Origin: Terriglobia bacterium
GTDB taxonomy: Bacteria > Acidobacteriota > Terriglobia > Bryobacterales > Bryobacteraceae
Direction of reading: 5' to 3'
DNA length: 64,000 bases
NCBI GenBank assembly: GCA_025363475.1
Contig: JANYDS010000012.1
Location: 35,753 to 99,752, forward strand
Below are positions 7,544-17,033 of this stretch, in pieces (the first letter of the stretch is position 1; every line of letters begins with the position of its first letter). The translations under genes were made by a program, and so were the position numbers. The notes under the pieces were generated by a model that worked only from the letters and a program-made list of their open reading frames with translations, had not been told where the DNA came from and did no database searches.

Positions 7544-9194
7544 GCTCTGCTGCGTTGCGGAGGGCTTCGGGCGTCAGCGTTTGGCCGCTTAACATCCTGC
7601 CGATTTCTTCGGTACTTGCAACTGGCGTGAGCTCTTCGATTTGGGCTACTGTACGCCCGGCGCGTTCAAACTTGCCCACACGGTAATGATGGTCGGCAAA
7701 GCAGGCGATTTGGGCCAGATGCGTGACGCAAATGACCTGGTTTTCCGCTGCGAGTGTCTTGAGGCGACGTGCAACGCCTTCTGCGGCACGGCCGCCGATC
7801 CCTGTATCGACTTCATCGAAAACCAGGGTCCGGGGGGAGGCGTTTGGGTTCGATTTGCCGCCGGCGAGGCAGGTTTTCAGCGCGAGAGCGATGCGCGAAA
7901 GTTCTCCACCGGAAGCCACGCGTTCGAGCGGGCGGGGTTCTTCGCCAGGATTAGGGGACACCAGAAACTGAGCGCGGTCTGCGCCGGTTTCGGACCAAAC
8001 AGCCGGTTCTACTTCGATACGGAACACGGTCCGGTCCATCGCCAGCGGCTTCAGTTCTTCTTCCACACGTTTGCCCAGGGTCTGAGCGACAGTTTTGCGC
8101 TGCGCCGTGAGATTCGCCGCCGCAAGTTCAAAATCTTTGGCGCGGGTCTGCAGTTCGTGCCGCAGCTCTTCGAGGCGCTCGCCGGCGGTTTCCACTTCGC
8201 TGATTTTCTTCACGACATCGTCGAGAAACACGAGCATCACTTCGGCGGAGCCGCCGTATTTACGCTTTAGTTTGTCGATGGCAGCGAGTCGGCTTTCGAT
8301 TTCTTCGAGACGATCCGGGTTGGCTTCAATGTGGCCCAGGTAGTCGCGCAGGGAGAAAGAAACATCCTGAATGGCGATCAGGGCGGGTTCCAGAGTCTGG
8401 CGGACTGGTTCCATCTGACCATCAATCTTCGCCAGCTCATCGAGCTTCTTCGCAACGGAACGCACGATGGAGAGGGCCGATTCGGGGGCTTCGTAAAGAG
8501 CTTCGAAGGCTGCACCGGCGGTTTCGAGAAGGCGACCGGAATTTTGCTGGATGCGTCGTTCCGCTTCGAGTTCGGTGTCTTCGCCTGCACGCAGGCCGGC
8601 AGCTTCCAGTTCGCGGCGCTGGAACTGCCACAGGTCGAGCATGCGGGTCTTTTCCTGATCGGAATTTTCGAGGCGTGCGATTTCGTCCGCGATACTCTTC
8701 CACGCAGTGAATACCTCCCGCGCCGCCATGCGCTGACCGCGCAAAGTACCAAAGGTATCGAGCATGGCCAGTTGTGACGCCGCTTCAAAAAGAAGCTGCT
8801 GATCATGCTGCCCGTGGATATCACCGAGGTGGGGTGCAAGATCTTTAAGCAGCGCCACCGTGGCGGGGCGGTTGTTCACGAAGACGCGGCTCTTGCCCGT
8901 GGAAAGGATCTCGCGATCAATGATCAGCTCAGAATCCGCGCTTTCAAAGCCCGCACTTTGCAGAACCGCTTCGGCCTTCGCACTGGTATCGAAGATGCCG
9001 GAGACGCGCGCTTTCTCTTCGCCGGAACGGATCATGTCGCTTGACGCGCGACCGCCGAACAGCAGCCCCAGTGCGTCCACAACAATAGATTTACCGCTTC
9101 CGGTTTCACCCGTAAGCAGGTTCAGGCCGGTATGGAAACGCACGCGAAGGCGGTCAACTACGGCGTAATTTTCGACGACAAGTTCGTGGAGCAC
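7521..9194 (-). CDS. recN: DNA repair protein RecN
   Basis: The product is 557 residues, the full family length. It is an SMC-like ATPase that acts on double-strand breaks. The Walker A motif GETGSGKS lies at about residues 29-36. Long coiled-coil arms fill about 150-360. The C-terminal ATPase half carries the signature segment [16 protein letters not shown] and Walker [13 protein letters not shown], followed by [12 protein letters not shown]. It ends convergently with the SemiSWEET gene. No LexA-like box was searched for, so SOS control is untested. Confidence 0.96.
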   Translation of the reverse strand: MLHELVVENYAVVDRLRVRFHTGLNLLTGETGSGKSIVVDALGLLFGGRASSDMIRSGEEKARVSGIFDTSAKAEAVLQSAGFESADSELIIDREILSTGKSRVFVNNRPATVALLKDLAPHLGDIHGQHDQQLLFEAASQLAMLDTFGTLRGQRMAAREVFTAWKSIADEIARLENSDQEKTRMLDLWQFQRRELEAAGLRAGEDTELEAERRIQQNSGRLLETAGAAFEALYEAPESALSIVRSVAKKLDELAKIDGQMEPVRQTLEPALIAIQDVSFSLRDYLGHIEANPDRLEEIESRLAAIDKLKRKYGGSAEVMLVFLDDVVKKISEVETAGERLEELRHELQTRAKDFELAAANLTAQRKTVAQTLGKRVEEELKPLAMDRTVFRIEVEPAVWSETGADRAQFLVSPNPGEEPRPLERVASGGELSRIALALKTCLAGGKSNPNASPRTLVFDEVDTGIGGRAAEGVARRLKTLAAENQVICVTHLAQIACFADHHYRVGKFERAGRTVAQIEELTPVASTEEIGRMLSGQTLTPEALRNAAELMRAARA

Positions 9195-9236
9195 CCGATC
9201 CGATTATAGAAGCCGGGGTCCGCACGTTATATTTGG

Positions 9237-9938
9237 GTGGTGGACGACATGTTTCCGAGTGCCGCTGTTGCTCTATTTTTGCAGCAAAACAGCTTCATTG
9301 ATCTGGTTAGCCATGGCACCGTGCTGACTTATGCCGTGCTGGGTGTGCTGGTGATTTTTTCGATTCTCTCGCTCACCATTATTTTTTCCAAGCTGTCGTC
9401 ATTCGGGGCGGCGCGGCAGAGTGATGAACGTTTTTTGCGGGCCTTCCGCAAGGCGGGTAACCTCGAAGCGGCGATGGTGGCCAGTGAACAGTACAGGCCC
9501 TCACCTCTGGTGGCTGTCTTCGACCATGGCTATGCGGAAGTAACGCGGCAGGTGACGGCACGCGGCGGCGTCTCGCATGGGGAATCCATCAATCGCAGTT
9601 TGCAACTGGGCACGAATGAACAAATCGCGCGGTTGGAACGAAACTTGAGCTGGCTTGCAACCACGGCGTCGGTTTCGCCGTTTATTGGTTTGTTGGGTAC
9701 GGTGATTGGGATCATTCGCGCGTTTCAGAATTTGGGAGCGGCGGGGAGTACCAGTTTGCGTGCGGTCGGCCCCGGTATTTCGGAAGCTCTGGTGGCGACT
9801 GCCGTTGGGCTGGTAGCCGCGATTCCCGCAGCCGTGGCCTATAACCATTTCGGCCATCAGCTCAAGGAACTGGGCGGACGCATGGACGATTTTTCGCTGG
9901 AATTTCTGAATCTGATTGACCGGAGTTTTGGGGAATAA
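9237..9938 (+). CDS. tolQ: TolQ/ExbB proton channel subunit
   Basis: The product is 233 residues with three membrane helices: about 27-50 (LTYAVLGVLVIFSILSLTII), 145-170 and 190-212. The conserved MotA/TolQ/ExbB core reads LERNLSWLATTASVSPFIGLLGTVIGI. With TolR it forms the proton-driven motor that energises TolA. GTG at 9237 or ATG at 9249 could be the start. It is the first gene of a complete tol-pal operon; tolR starts at the next base after its stop. Confidence 0.95.
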   Translation: MVDDMFPSAAVALFLQQNSFIDLVSHGTVLTYAVLGVLVIFSILSLTIIFSKLSSFGAARQSDERFLRAFRKAGNLEAAMVASEQYRPSPLVAVFDHGYAEVTRQVTARGGVSHGESINRSLQLGTNEQIARLERNLSWLATTASVSPFIGLLGTVIGIIRAFQNLGAAGSTSLRAVGPGISEALVATAVGLVAAIPAAVAYNHFGHQLKELGGRMDDFSLEFLNLIDRSFGE

Positions 9939-10379
9939 ATGGCGTTTAGTGCAGGCGGGATGAATAACGGCGGACGCAGATCGCGGGGCATGCCTGCGAT
10001 GGCGGAGATCAACGTTACGCCTTTTGTTGACATCGCACTCGTACTTTTGATCATCTTTATGATCACCGCGCACGTCATGGAATCAGGGATTGAAATCGAC
10101 GTGCCGAAGACGAAGACTACCGAATCCAGTTCGAAAGAATTGCCTGTGGTTTCTATTTCCAAGACCGGTGAGGCGTTTCTGGGGCAGGAACCGGTCAATA
10201 TCAACCGCTTGGCCGATGATATTCATGCGAAGTACCCGGGCCAGTCGGCAGTGTATTTGCGGGCGGACCGGGAAACGCCGTTTGACCCGATTGCGCAGGT
10301 GATGAGTGCGCTGGGCACGGCAAAGCTGTCGGTAAACGTGGTGACGCAACCGGATGATGGAGCCGGTCGCAGACGCTGA
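9939..10379 (+). CDS. tolR: TolR/ExbD biopolymer transport protein
   Basis: The product is 146 residues. The single N-terminal membrane helix carries the essential proton-binding aspartate in INVTPFVDIALVLLIIFMIT. The rest is the periplasmic TolR/ExbD domain (AVYLRADRETPFDPIAQVM). It works with TolQ as stator and motor. It is positioned directly after tolQ with no gap, and the tolA-like gene follows 2 nt after its stop. Confidence 0.95.
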   Translation: MAFSAGGMNNGGRRSRGMPAMAEINVTPFVDIALVLLIIFMITAHVMESGIEIDVPKTKTTESSSKELPVVSISKTGEAFLGQEPVNINRLADDIHAKYPGQSAVYLRADRETPFDPIAQVMSALGTAKLSVNVVTQPDDGAGRRR

Positions 10380-10381
10380 GT

Positions 10382-11173
10382 ATGAGCGCCGCATCGCTGC
10401 TTCCGGACCAGAGTGACCCGCGTGATCCGGTTGGCAAATGGTTTGCCGGGTCGTTGCTGATCCATGGTGTTGCTGCGGGCCTGTTGGCTACTGCCGGTTT
10501 GTGGAATGCAAAAGACACGTGGGGCTCGCCGCATGCCAGCAGCGGATCTGTGGGCATAACGATGGTGAAGACCATCCCCATCGCGCGGCGTGAAGGTGCG
10601 GTGAATCCGCTGGCGAATGATACGAAGTCGGTAGTGCCGGAAGCCCCTGTACCTGCTGTGAAGATGCGGAAACAGGTGCTGGCACCGGTGCCAGATGCCA
10701 TCGCGATTCCTGACCGGTTCAAGAAGAACCAAAAACTTTCGCCAAAGGAAATTGCGCGGACGACTTACCGGCCGCCGGTGGAATACAAACCAAATCAGGT
10801 GTATTCGACTACGCCGCAGGCTGCGAATACGCCTATGTATGGGACACAGGGCTCGGGCGGAATTGAGCTGGGACCGGCCTCAGTGCTGGGGTCTCGCTTC
10901 GGCGCTTATGTGGATTTGATGCGCGACCGAATTTCGCAGCACTGGAATACGGCTGACGTCCGGGCGTTGCCGACGCAGAAGTGCGCGGTCTCGTTTACCA
11001 TCGCGCGGAATGGCATGGTCACGAACGTGCAGGTGTCGCAGCCCAGCGGTAGTTATTTACTGGATACGTCGGCAAAGCGGGCTATTCTGGACGCGAATCC
11101 GCTGCCTGTGCTTCCACGGGAGTTTACGCAAAACGAAGCAACGGTGGAGTTTTGGTTTCAATTAAAACAATGA
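10382..11173 (+). CDS. TolA/TonB-like energy transducer
   Basis: The product is 263 residues. A single N-terminal membrane anchor lies at about residues 20-42 (FAGSLLIHGVAAGLLATAGLW), followed by a proline-rich periplasmic linker. The C-terminal TonB/TolA-type domain is at about 175-263 (RISQHWNTADVRALPTQKCAVSF..., ending EATVEFWFQLKQ). Position three of the tol-pal operon makes it the functional TolA, linking the TolQR motor to Pal and TolB at the outer membrane. The linker is short compared with the long helical domain of enterobacterial TolA. Confidence 0.88.
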   Translation: MSAASLLPDQSDPRDPVGKWFAGSLLIHGVAAGLLATAGLWNAKDTWGSPHASSGSVGITMVKTIPIARREGAVNPLANDTKSVVPEAPVPAVKMRKQVLAPVPDAIAIPDRFKKNQKLSPKEIARTTYRPPVEYKPNQVYSTTPQAANTPMYGTQGSGGIELGPASVLGSRFGAYVDLMRDRISQHWNTADVRALPTQKCAVSFTIARNGMVTNVQVSQPSGSYLLDTSAKRAILDANPLPVLPREFTQNEATVEFWFQLKQ

Positions 11174-11186
11174 CGCAAATCAAACA

Positions 11187-12539
11187 ATGACTCGAAAACA
11201 AACATTATTGCTGGTGGCGTTCGCGGCGCTGGGGACGGGGTTGCTGCCGGGGCAGGATATTACTATCTGGATCAATGGCGCGAGCGGCAAACCGGCATTG
11301 GCTGTGGTGGATTTTCGCGGGGCCGGGTCGCAACAGTTCATGACCGCGTTCAATTCCACACTCTTCAGCGATCTGGACGGCTCAGGGCTGTTTGACTTGA
11401 AAGCCAAGAGCATGTTTCCTCTGAATAATCCGCAGCGGCCGGAAGATCTCCAGGTTTCGGACAATAATCAGGGTTTCGCGCTGGCGGACTGGGCTGGCAC
11501 ACCTGTGAATGCGTCGCATCTGGTGTTTGGTTATACGGCGGCACAGAACGGCGCGCTGGTGCTCTATGGGAACGTATACGATACGCGCCAGACCAATGTG
11601 CAGTCGGCGGAGTTAATGGCGCAGCGGTACGCAGGATCGATGGATCAGGCGGGCGCAATCCACATTGCGCATGAATTCGCGAATGACATTATTCAGAAGT
11701 TTGGCGGCACGGGAAGTTTGCTGGGCAGCCGGATCTATTTTGTTTCCAGCCGCGGGGCGGCGAAAAACAATAGTGAAATCTGGGTTATGGACTGGGATGG
11801 CAACAACCAAAAGCCTCTGACGCAGCTGAAATCGAGTTCCATCATGCCTGCGGTTTCGCCGGATGGTTCGCGGGTGGCTTTCACCAGTTTTGCGCTGGGG
11901 CAGCCGCGAATTATGATCTACGACACGACGACATTGCGTGCGGTGCCATTCTACAACCAGGAAGCCTCACTGAACGCGCAGGCAAGTTTCTCCGGTGATG
12001 GCAAACAGATTTACTATTCATCCACGGCCGCCGGGGGACTTTCGCAGATTTATGCGGCGGCCATCAACGGCCGTGATTTCCGGCGGATTTCACATCGCGA
12101 TGCCATTGAAGTGGAGCCGAAGGTGAACCCGAAGAACCCCGCGCAGTTACTCTTCGTATCCGGGCCGGGCGGGCAGCAGATTTACCAAATGAATTCGGAT
12201 GGCGTGGGTGTTCAGAAGGTCACGAACGGTGAAGGTGAAGCGGGGAATCCGGCATGGCATCCGGATGGCCAGCACATCGCTTTTTCGTGGACGCGCGGCT
12301 ACTCCAAAGGTGACTGGAACATCTTCGTCATGGATGCAGGCTCGAAACAATTCGTGCAGTTGACGCACAGTGAAGGTAAGAACGAAAATCCGGTTTGGGC
12401 CCCTGACGGGCGCCACATCGTGTTCGCATCTACACGAAGTGGAACTTCGCAGATTTATACAATGCTGGCTGACGGCACGCAGGTGAAACAATTGACTTCG
12501 CAGGGTGTTAACAAGTCCCCCGTCTGGGGAGTAAGGTAA
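11187..12539 (+). CDS. tolB: Tol-Pal system protein TolB
   Basis: The product is 450 residues. An N-terminal signal peptide (LLLVAFAALGTGLLPGQ) is followed by the alpha/beta TolB N-domain to about residue 165. A C-terminal beta-propeller of PD40 repeats follows, each with a DG-x-x-I-AF/VF pattern (SPDGSRVAFTS, HPDGQHIAFSW, APDGRHIVFAS). It is periplasmic and binds Pal and TolA. Its stop overlaps the pal start (TAATGATG, shared base at 12539), so translation is coupled. Confidence 0.95.
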   Translation: MTRKQTLLLVAFAALGTGLLPGQDITIWINGASGKPALAVVDFRGAGSQQFMTAFNSTLFSDLDGSGLFDLKAKSMFPLNNPQRPEDLQVSDNNQGFALADWAGTPVNASHLVFGYTAAQNGALVLYGNVYDTRQTNVQSAELMAQRYAGSMDQAGAIHIAHEFANDIIQKFGGTGSLLGSRIYFVSSRGAAKNNSEIWVMDWDGNNQKPLTQLKSSSIMPAVSPDGSRVAFTSFALGQPRIMIYDTTTLRAVPFYNQEASLNAQASFSGDGKQIYYSSTAAGGLSQIYAAAINGRDFRRISHRDAIEVEPKVNPKNPAQLLFVSGPGGQQIYQMNSDGVGVQKVTNGEGEAGNPAWHPDGQHIAFSWTRGYSKGDWNIFVMDAGSKQFVQLTHSEGKNENPVWAPDGRHIVFASTRSGTSQIYTMLADGTQVKQLTSQGVNKSPVWGVR

Positions 12540-13333
12540 TGATGAAAACTTCAAAGCGCGTAACTCTGACACTGGCCATGAGCGTGGTGATGCTGGCTTC
12601 GGCCTGCAAGAAAAAAGTGGTGATTCCGCCGCCCCCTCCCCCGCCCCAGCAGCAGACACAGACACCGGCACCGCCGCCGACAGGCGCGCAGAGAGCCGTT
12701 ATCAGTGAATTTGCCGTGGAGCCTTCCACGATTGAGCGCGGACAATCCGCCACGCTCCGCTGGAATATTACGGGGGCTGGTGCTGTTGCGATCAACACCG
12801 GCATTGGTACTGTTCCCGCAGCGGGTACGCGCCGGGTGGTGCCGGCTGAAACCACCACGTATACGATTACCGCCAGCGGCCCCGGCGGCGATGTCACGGC
12901 TTCCGCCACGGTGACTGTCACGGCTCCGGTACCGCCGCCTGCGCAGATGCGCCCCGCGCCAACGGCAACCTTTGAATCGCTGGTCGAAAGCGAACTGCAT
13001 GATGCGCTCTTCGATTACGATTCCAACAACATTTCGGACAGCGCCCGCACGGTGCTTACCGCCAATGCTGAAGCGCTCAAGAAGATCTTCGCTGACTTCC
13101 CGCGCGCCACCATTATTGTGGAAGGCCATTGCGACGAACGCGGGTCGGCTGAATATAATCTGGGTCTGGGTGATCGCCGATCAACCGCCGCACGGGATTT
13201 CATTGCGCAACTGGGGATTCCGGCGGACCGTCTCAAAACCGTGAGTTACGGCAAAGAGCGCCCGGCTTGTAATGAAGCGAGCGAAGGCTGTTATCAGAAG
13301 AACCGCCGCGCGCATTTTTCGGCCGGACAATAA
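12539..13333 (+). CDS. pal: peptidoglycan-associated lipoprotein Pal with an extra Ig-like domain
   Basis: The product is 264 residues. The lipobox LASAC places the lipidated cysteine at residue 23. Basic and proline-rich stretches follow. Next comes a strand-rich domain of about 80 residues (FAVEPSTIERGQSATLRWN ... TTYTITASG) resembling an Ig-like module, not present in classic Pal. The C-terminal OmpA-like domain starts near residue 150 and contains LFDYDSNNIS, IVEGHCDERGSAEYNLGLG and RADRLKTVSYGKERP-like text, which bind peptidoglycan. It anchors the outer membrane to the cell wall. It is coupled to tolB and cpoB. Confidence 0.93.
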   Translation: MMKTSKRVTLTLAMSVVMLASACKKKVVIPPPPPPPQQQTQTPAPPPTGAQRAVISEFAVEPSTIERGQSATLRWNITGAGAVAINTGIGTVPAAGTRRVVPAETTTYTITASGPGGDVTASATVTVTAPVPPPAQMRPAPTATFESLVESELHDALFDYDSNNISDSARTVLTANAEALKKIFADFPRATIIVEGHCDERGSAEYNLGLGDRRSTAARDFIAQLGIPADRLKTVSYGKERPACNEASEGCYQKNRRAHFSAGQ

Positions 13334-14287
13334 ATGCGAATCACCAAACTAAACATTTCCACTTTGGTCGCTGTCAGCGCCCTGCTGTTGCCTGGCAACG
13401 TTTTTGGTGCCAGTCGTGAGCAGCAGGAGATGCAGCGGGATATCGCCCAGTTGCAGGACCAGGTGCGCACGCTGCAGAGCAGCTTCGATCAAAAAATGGG
13501 CATACTGCAAACTCTGGTGCAGCAGGCACTCGACGCGGGCAACAAAGCGAATACCGGCGTGACTGTACTGAATTCCAGCGTCACAGCGACGCTGGACCGG
13601 GAGTTACGTGACCGTCTGGCACCGGTTGCGGCTTCAACTACCGGCCTTTCCACCAAGGTGGACAACCTGAACAACGACATGGCGGAAGTACGCAATTCCG
13701 TGGCGGATGTGAACACTCAGGTCAACAAGATTCTGCAATTGCTGACCGACGTCAATAACGCGATCAAAGTGATGCAGGCCCCTGCCGCCGCACCTCCGCC
13801 ACAAGCGAACGGACCGCAGGGCGGGGCTTTTTCCTCATTTGGTGTGGGCGGGCCTTCATCAGCGTTGCCGCCGGTTGCGGCTTCGACGTTGTTCACGAAC
13901 GCGATGCGGGATTATTCCAGCGGCAAGGGCGATCTGGCGGCTGCCGGATTTACCGATTTCGTGAAATTCTACCCGGATGATCCCAACGCACCCACGGCGC
14001 AGCTCTACATCGGGCAAGTCCATCTGGCGGACAAGCCGGAACAAGCGGTCAAAGATTTTGACGCCGTGCTGGAACGCTTTCCGGATAGCAAAGTGACTCC
14101 GGACGCGTGGTTCATGAAGGGTATGGCGCTGGAACAGAGCGGCCACCGCGATCAGGGCGCGAAAGAGTTCCGCGCCCTGATCAAACAATACCCGACTTCG
14201 GATCAGGCCAAACAGGCGAAGGATCAGTTGAAGTCAATGGGCCTGAGTTCACCACCGCCGCCTGCTCCCGTTCGCAGACGGCAATAG
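13334..14287 (+). CDS. cpoB: cell division coordinator CpoB / YbgF-like
   Basis: The product is 317 residues and begins at the base after the pal stop. It has a signal peptide (STLVAVSALLLPGNVFGA), then a trimerising coiled coil at about 27-130 (REQQEMQRDIAQLQDQVRTLQ). A Pro/Gly linker precedes TPR repeats at about 185-305 (LFTNAMRDYSSGKGDLAAAGF ... FPDSKVTPDAWFMKG). It belongs to the Tol-Pal system and in other bacteria coordinates outer-membrane constriction with septal wall synthesis. It is the last gene of the operon and meets convergent fabI. Confidence 0.9.
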   Translation: MRITKLNISTLVAVSALLLPGNVFGASREQQEMQRDIAQLQDQVRTLQSSFDQKMGILQTLVQQALDAGNKANTGVTVLNSSVTATLDRELRDRLAPVAASTTGLSTKVDNLNNDMAEVRNSVADVNTQVNKILQLLTDVNNAIKVMQAPAAAPPPQANGPQGGAFSSFGVGGPSSALPPVAASTLFTNAMRDYSSGKGDLAAAGFTDFVKFYPDDPNAPTAQLYIGQVHLADKPEQAVKDFDAVLERFPDSKVTPDAWFMKGMALEQSGHRDQGAKEFRALIKQYPTSDQAKQAKDQLKSMGLSSPPPPAPVRRRQ

Positions 14288-14289
14288 TT

Positions 14290-15054
14290 TTATAGCAGCT
14301 GCATACCGGCATCGACAAACAGAATGTTGCCGGTGACGCCGCGACCAAGATCACTGGCAAGGAATACGGCAGTGTCGCCCACTTCCGCCGGTTCGGTCAC
14401 GCGGCGCAACGGAGAATTCAGCTTCGTCGCTTCCAGCATGATGGAAATGCCTTTTACAGCCCGTGCTGAAGCTGTTTTCAGGGCACCGGCTGAGATAGCA
14501 TTAACTCGGATTTTCCGCGGCCCTAAATCGTAAGCCAGATACCGCATGGCCGATTCGAGTGCCGCTTTGGCCACGCCCATCACGTTGTAGTTCGGCATCA
14601 CACGCGTGGAGCCAATATAAGTAAGCGTGGTGATGGACCCGCCGTTCGTCATCAAGGGTGCAACCGCTCGCGACATCGCCACCAGTGAATAGGAACTGAT
14701 GCTCTGGGCCAGCAGATAGCCCTCGCGCTGCGTTTCCACGAACGGGCGACCGAGGTCTTCGGTGTTGGCGAAAGCCAGGCAGTGGATGAGCGCATCAATC
14801 GGCTTGCCCAGTTCGCGCAGGCTTTCCGTCAGCGCTGCAATCTCTTCATCGCTGCTCACGTTGCAGGGAATCATTTTCACAACAGGCAGGTGGCCGGTGA
14901 TGGCTTCGATGGAGTCTTTTTGCTTTTCGTTCAGGTAGGTGAGGACGATGGAGGCACCCTCGCGGGCGAACGCTTCCGCAATCGCGTAGGCGATGCTCCA
15001 TTTATTCGCAATTCCTGAAATGACGGCGGTCTTACCTTCGAGCAGTTTCGGCAT
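14290..15054 (-). CDS. fabI: enoyl-[acyl-carrier-protein] reductase FabI
   Basis: The product is 254 residues of the SDR fold. The FabI-type nucleotide loop is GIANKWSIAYAIAEAFAREG. The catalytic Tyr and Lys lie in TLTYIGSTRVMPNYNVMGVAKAALE (Y-x6-K). The substrate loop and tail end RGVTGNILFVDAGMQLL. It catalyses the last reduction of fatty acid elongation using NADH. It is monocistronic; its start lies only 29 nt from the divergent VanZ-like reading frame, so the two share a compact promoter region. Confidence 0.95.
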   Translation of the reverse strand: MPKLLEGKTAVISGIANKWSIAYAIAEAFAREGASIVLTYLNEKQKDSIEAITGHLPVVKMIPCNVSSDEEIAALTESLRELGKPIDALIHCLAFANTEDLGRPFVETQREGYLLAQSISSYSLVAMSRAVAPLMTNGGSITTLTYIGSTRVMPNYNVMGVAKAALESAMRYLAYDLGPRKIRVNAISAGALKTASARAVKGISIMLEATKLNSPLRRVTEPAEVGDTAVFLASDLGRGVTGNILFVDAGMQLL

Positions 15055-15091
15055 GAAATATGAGGATACCGCGCCGGGCTAAGATCGGAGT

Positions 15092-16216
15092 CTGCGCCGC
15101 ATCCTCATTCTTGTTGTTCTGCTGATTGTCTACGGGTCGCTTTATCCGTGGCACTTCGTGCTGCGGCACCTGCCTCACAACCCGGTGTGGATGCTTCTGC
15201 ACACTTGGAACGCCCCCGTGAATCGATTCATGATGCGGGATATTGTGGTGAATGTCGCGCTCTATGTACCACTGGGCATGGCCGGGTTCCTGGTTCTGCG
15301 CCGGGTGACCGCAACCCTGCTGCTGGGGTTGTGTCTCTCTGTAGCAATGGAAATCGCGCAGGCGTCTGCCCCTGCGCGGAGTACGAGCGGCCTTGATGTC
15401 CTGACCAATGTTCTGGGCACCGCAACCGGTGTGGGCGCCGGGATCCTTTTCCACCGCATCGCAGGCCGGAAACTGCGGCACCATCTGCGATATCGGTTCA
15501 GAGTGGTTGACCAGGGAGCACTCATCCTGCTGTTTCTGGCAGCGGGTTACCTGATGTTTCCTTTTTTCCCGCTCACCGGGCTCTATCTGCCACACCAGAA
15601 ACTGGGAGTCTTTCTGCATGCGTCACTGCTGGCACCGGAGCCCTTCCTGACAGCCGCTGCCGTTTGGCTGGCTGCGGGGAAGATGCTGCGTGCGGCGGGT
15701 TTTCAGGGCGCCCGTGTATGGCTGGCCTGTTCCGTTCTTATGATTCCTCTGCAATTTTTTTTGGTGGATCGCCAGCCGGTTCCCGCGCAGATTCCGGGTG
15801 CTGTGTGCGGCGTGCTTCTGTTCATTGGATTGCGCGGGGCGTGGTGGCCCGCCGGAATTTTGCTCGTTGACCTGATTGTTCGCGGCCTTGCGCCGTTCCA
15901 GTTCAGCCCGGAGGGGTCTGCTTTCAGCTTCATTCCGTTCGGCGGATTTCTCGGGGCGGAGTGGCAAAGCGCGACTTACACACTAATCGAAAAAACATTC
16001 TTTTACGGCTCCGCGATATGGCTGCTGAAGAGAGCAGGTCTTCGATACAGGACTGCCTCGGCGCTGGTGGCTGGGATTCTGCTGGCTATCGAAATTCTGC
16101 AAACCCATCTGCCGGGCAGAACGCCAGAAATTTCAGATCCGTTGCTGGCGCTGCTCGCCGGTTTCGGGCTGGCGGGTCTGGCCAGGGATCCGGCCACAGT
16201 GACGGCGGATACTTAG
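15092..16216 (+). CDS. VanZ-like membrane protein, first tandem copy
   Basis: The track begins at GTG 15158, but the open frame extends upstream to a TAA at 15080. The extension LRRILILVVLLIVYGSLYP matches the N-terminus of the next gene almost exactly, so the true start is probably the CTG at 15092; no ATG, GTG or TTG exists there. The product is about 374 residues with 9-10 hydrophobic helices. VanZ features include RDIVVNVALYVPLG and SVAMEIAQASAPARSTSGLDVLTN. VanZ-like proteins are integral membrane proteins linked in some bacteria to teicoplanin or cationic-peptide resistance; the role here is unknown. Confidence 0.78.
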   Translation: MRRILILVVLLIVYGSLYPWHFVLRHLPHNPVWMLLHTWNAPVNRFMMRDIVVNVALYVPLGMAGFLVLRRVTATLLLGLCLSVAMEIAQASAPARSTSGLDVLTNVLGTATGVGAGILFHRIAGRKLRHHLRYRFRVVDQGALILLFLAAGYLMFPFFPLTGLYLPHQKLGVFLHASLLAPEPFLTAAAVWLAAGKMLRAAGFQGARVWLACSVLMIPLQFFLVDRQPVPAQIPGAVCGVLLFIGLRGAWWPAGILLVDLIVRGLAPFQFSPEGSAFSFIPFGGFLGAEWQSATYTLIEKTFFYGSAIWLLKRAGLRYRTASALVAGILLAIEILQTHLPGRTPEISDPLLALLAGFGLAGLARDPATVTADT

Positions 16217-16220
16217 AGTT

Positions 16221-17033
16221 CTGCGCCGCATCTTCATTCTTGTCGTTTTGCTGATCGTTTACGGATCTCTCTATCCTGCCGATTTTCATTTTCGGCTGGT
16301 GAATGGCGGGCCGCTCTGGTTTCTGCTGCACCGCTGGGATTCGTGGAACAACATCTATCTGGTCCGCGACATTCCGGTCAACATTGCTATCTATGTTCCG
16401 TTCGGACTGTTCGGCCTGCTCGCGCGCGCAGCGAGCCGGGAAGGGCGGCTGGGGTGGCGTGACTATCTGGCTCCAGTGGCCTTCGCGTTCCTTCTTTCGA
16501 TCTCGGTGGAACTCGCACAAATCTACGAACCCAGTCGCAGTTCGAGTGCGGTGGACGTGCTGTGCAATACCTTCGGCGCAATCCTGGGTGTGCTGGTTGC
16601 GGCGGTGTTGCGTAAAACCAGCGGACGAATCAAGTTGAAGTTGCCAGTGATCGCCCCGCTTTGGGCCTGGGTTTTTCTTGCGATTCTTTCTCTGGCAGGG
16701 CTGTGGCCGCTGCAGTTCACAGCGGTGGCGAATTCGTTTTCGCTGGTTCCGTTTGGGCCCTTGATCCGGATGGACGGGCCGACCGGAATAATGCTGCTGG
16801 CGGAGCATTTTGGCGCCGCCGTCGCAGCCATTCTGCTATTGCAAGCATCCGGCAAGACCTTGGGGGCGGCTACTGGCATTGTTGCGACGGCAGCTCTCGC
16901 GATCGAGTGCGCCGGTATCTTTATAACCGGCCGGACTATATCTGGACAAACACCTGGAATCACCAATCCACTGCTGGCGTTGCTGGCGGGCTACGCGCTG
17001 GGCGCGACCGGTGGAAATGCCTCAAAACGATAG
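16221..17033 (+). CDS. VanZ-like membrane protein, second tandem copy
   Basis: The product is about 270 residues if translation starts at the CTG at 16221 (LRRIFILVVLLIVYGSLYP), the position equivalent to the first copy. The track's TTG at 16248 would cut into the first helix. It contains RDIPVNIAIYVPFGLFGLL and SVELAQIYEPSRSSSAVDVLCN, the VanZ core, and lies 4 nt after the upstream gene. The two copies differ strongly outside these blocks, so the duplication is old. Its 3' end overlaps the convergent response regulator by 43 bp. Confidence 0.78.
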   Translation: MRRIFILVVLLIVYGSLYPADFHFRLVNGGPLWFLLHRWDSWNNIYLVRDIPVNIAIYVPFGLFGLLARAASREGRLGWRDYLAPVAFAFLLSISVELAQIYEPSRSSSAVDVLCNTFGAILGVLVAAVLRKTSGRIKLKLPVIAPLWAWVFLAILSLAGLWPLQFTAVANSFSLVPFGPLIRMDGPTGIMLLAEHFGAAVAAILLLQASGKTLGAATGIVATAALAIECAGIFITGRTISGQTPGITNPLLALLAGYALGATGGNASKR

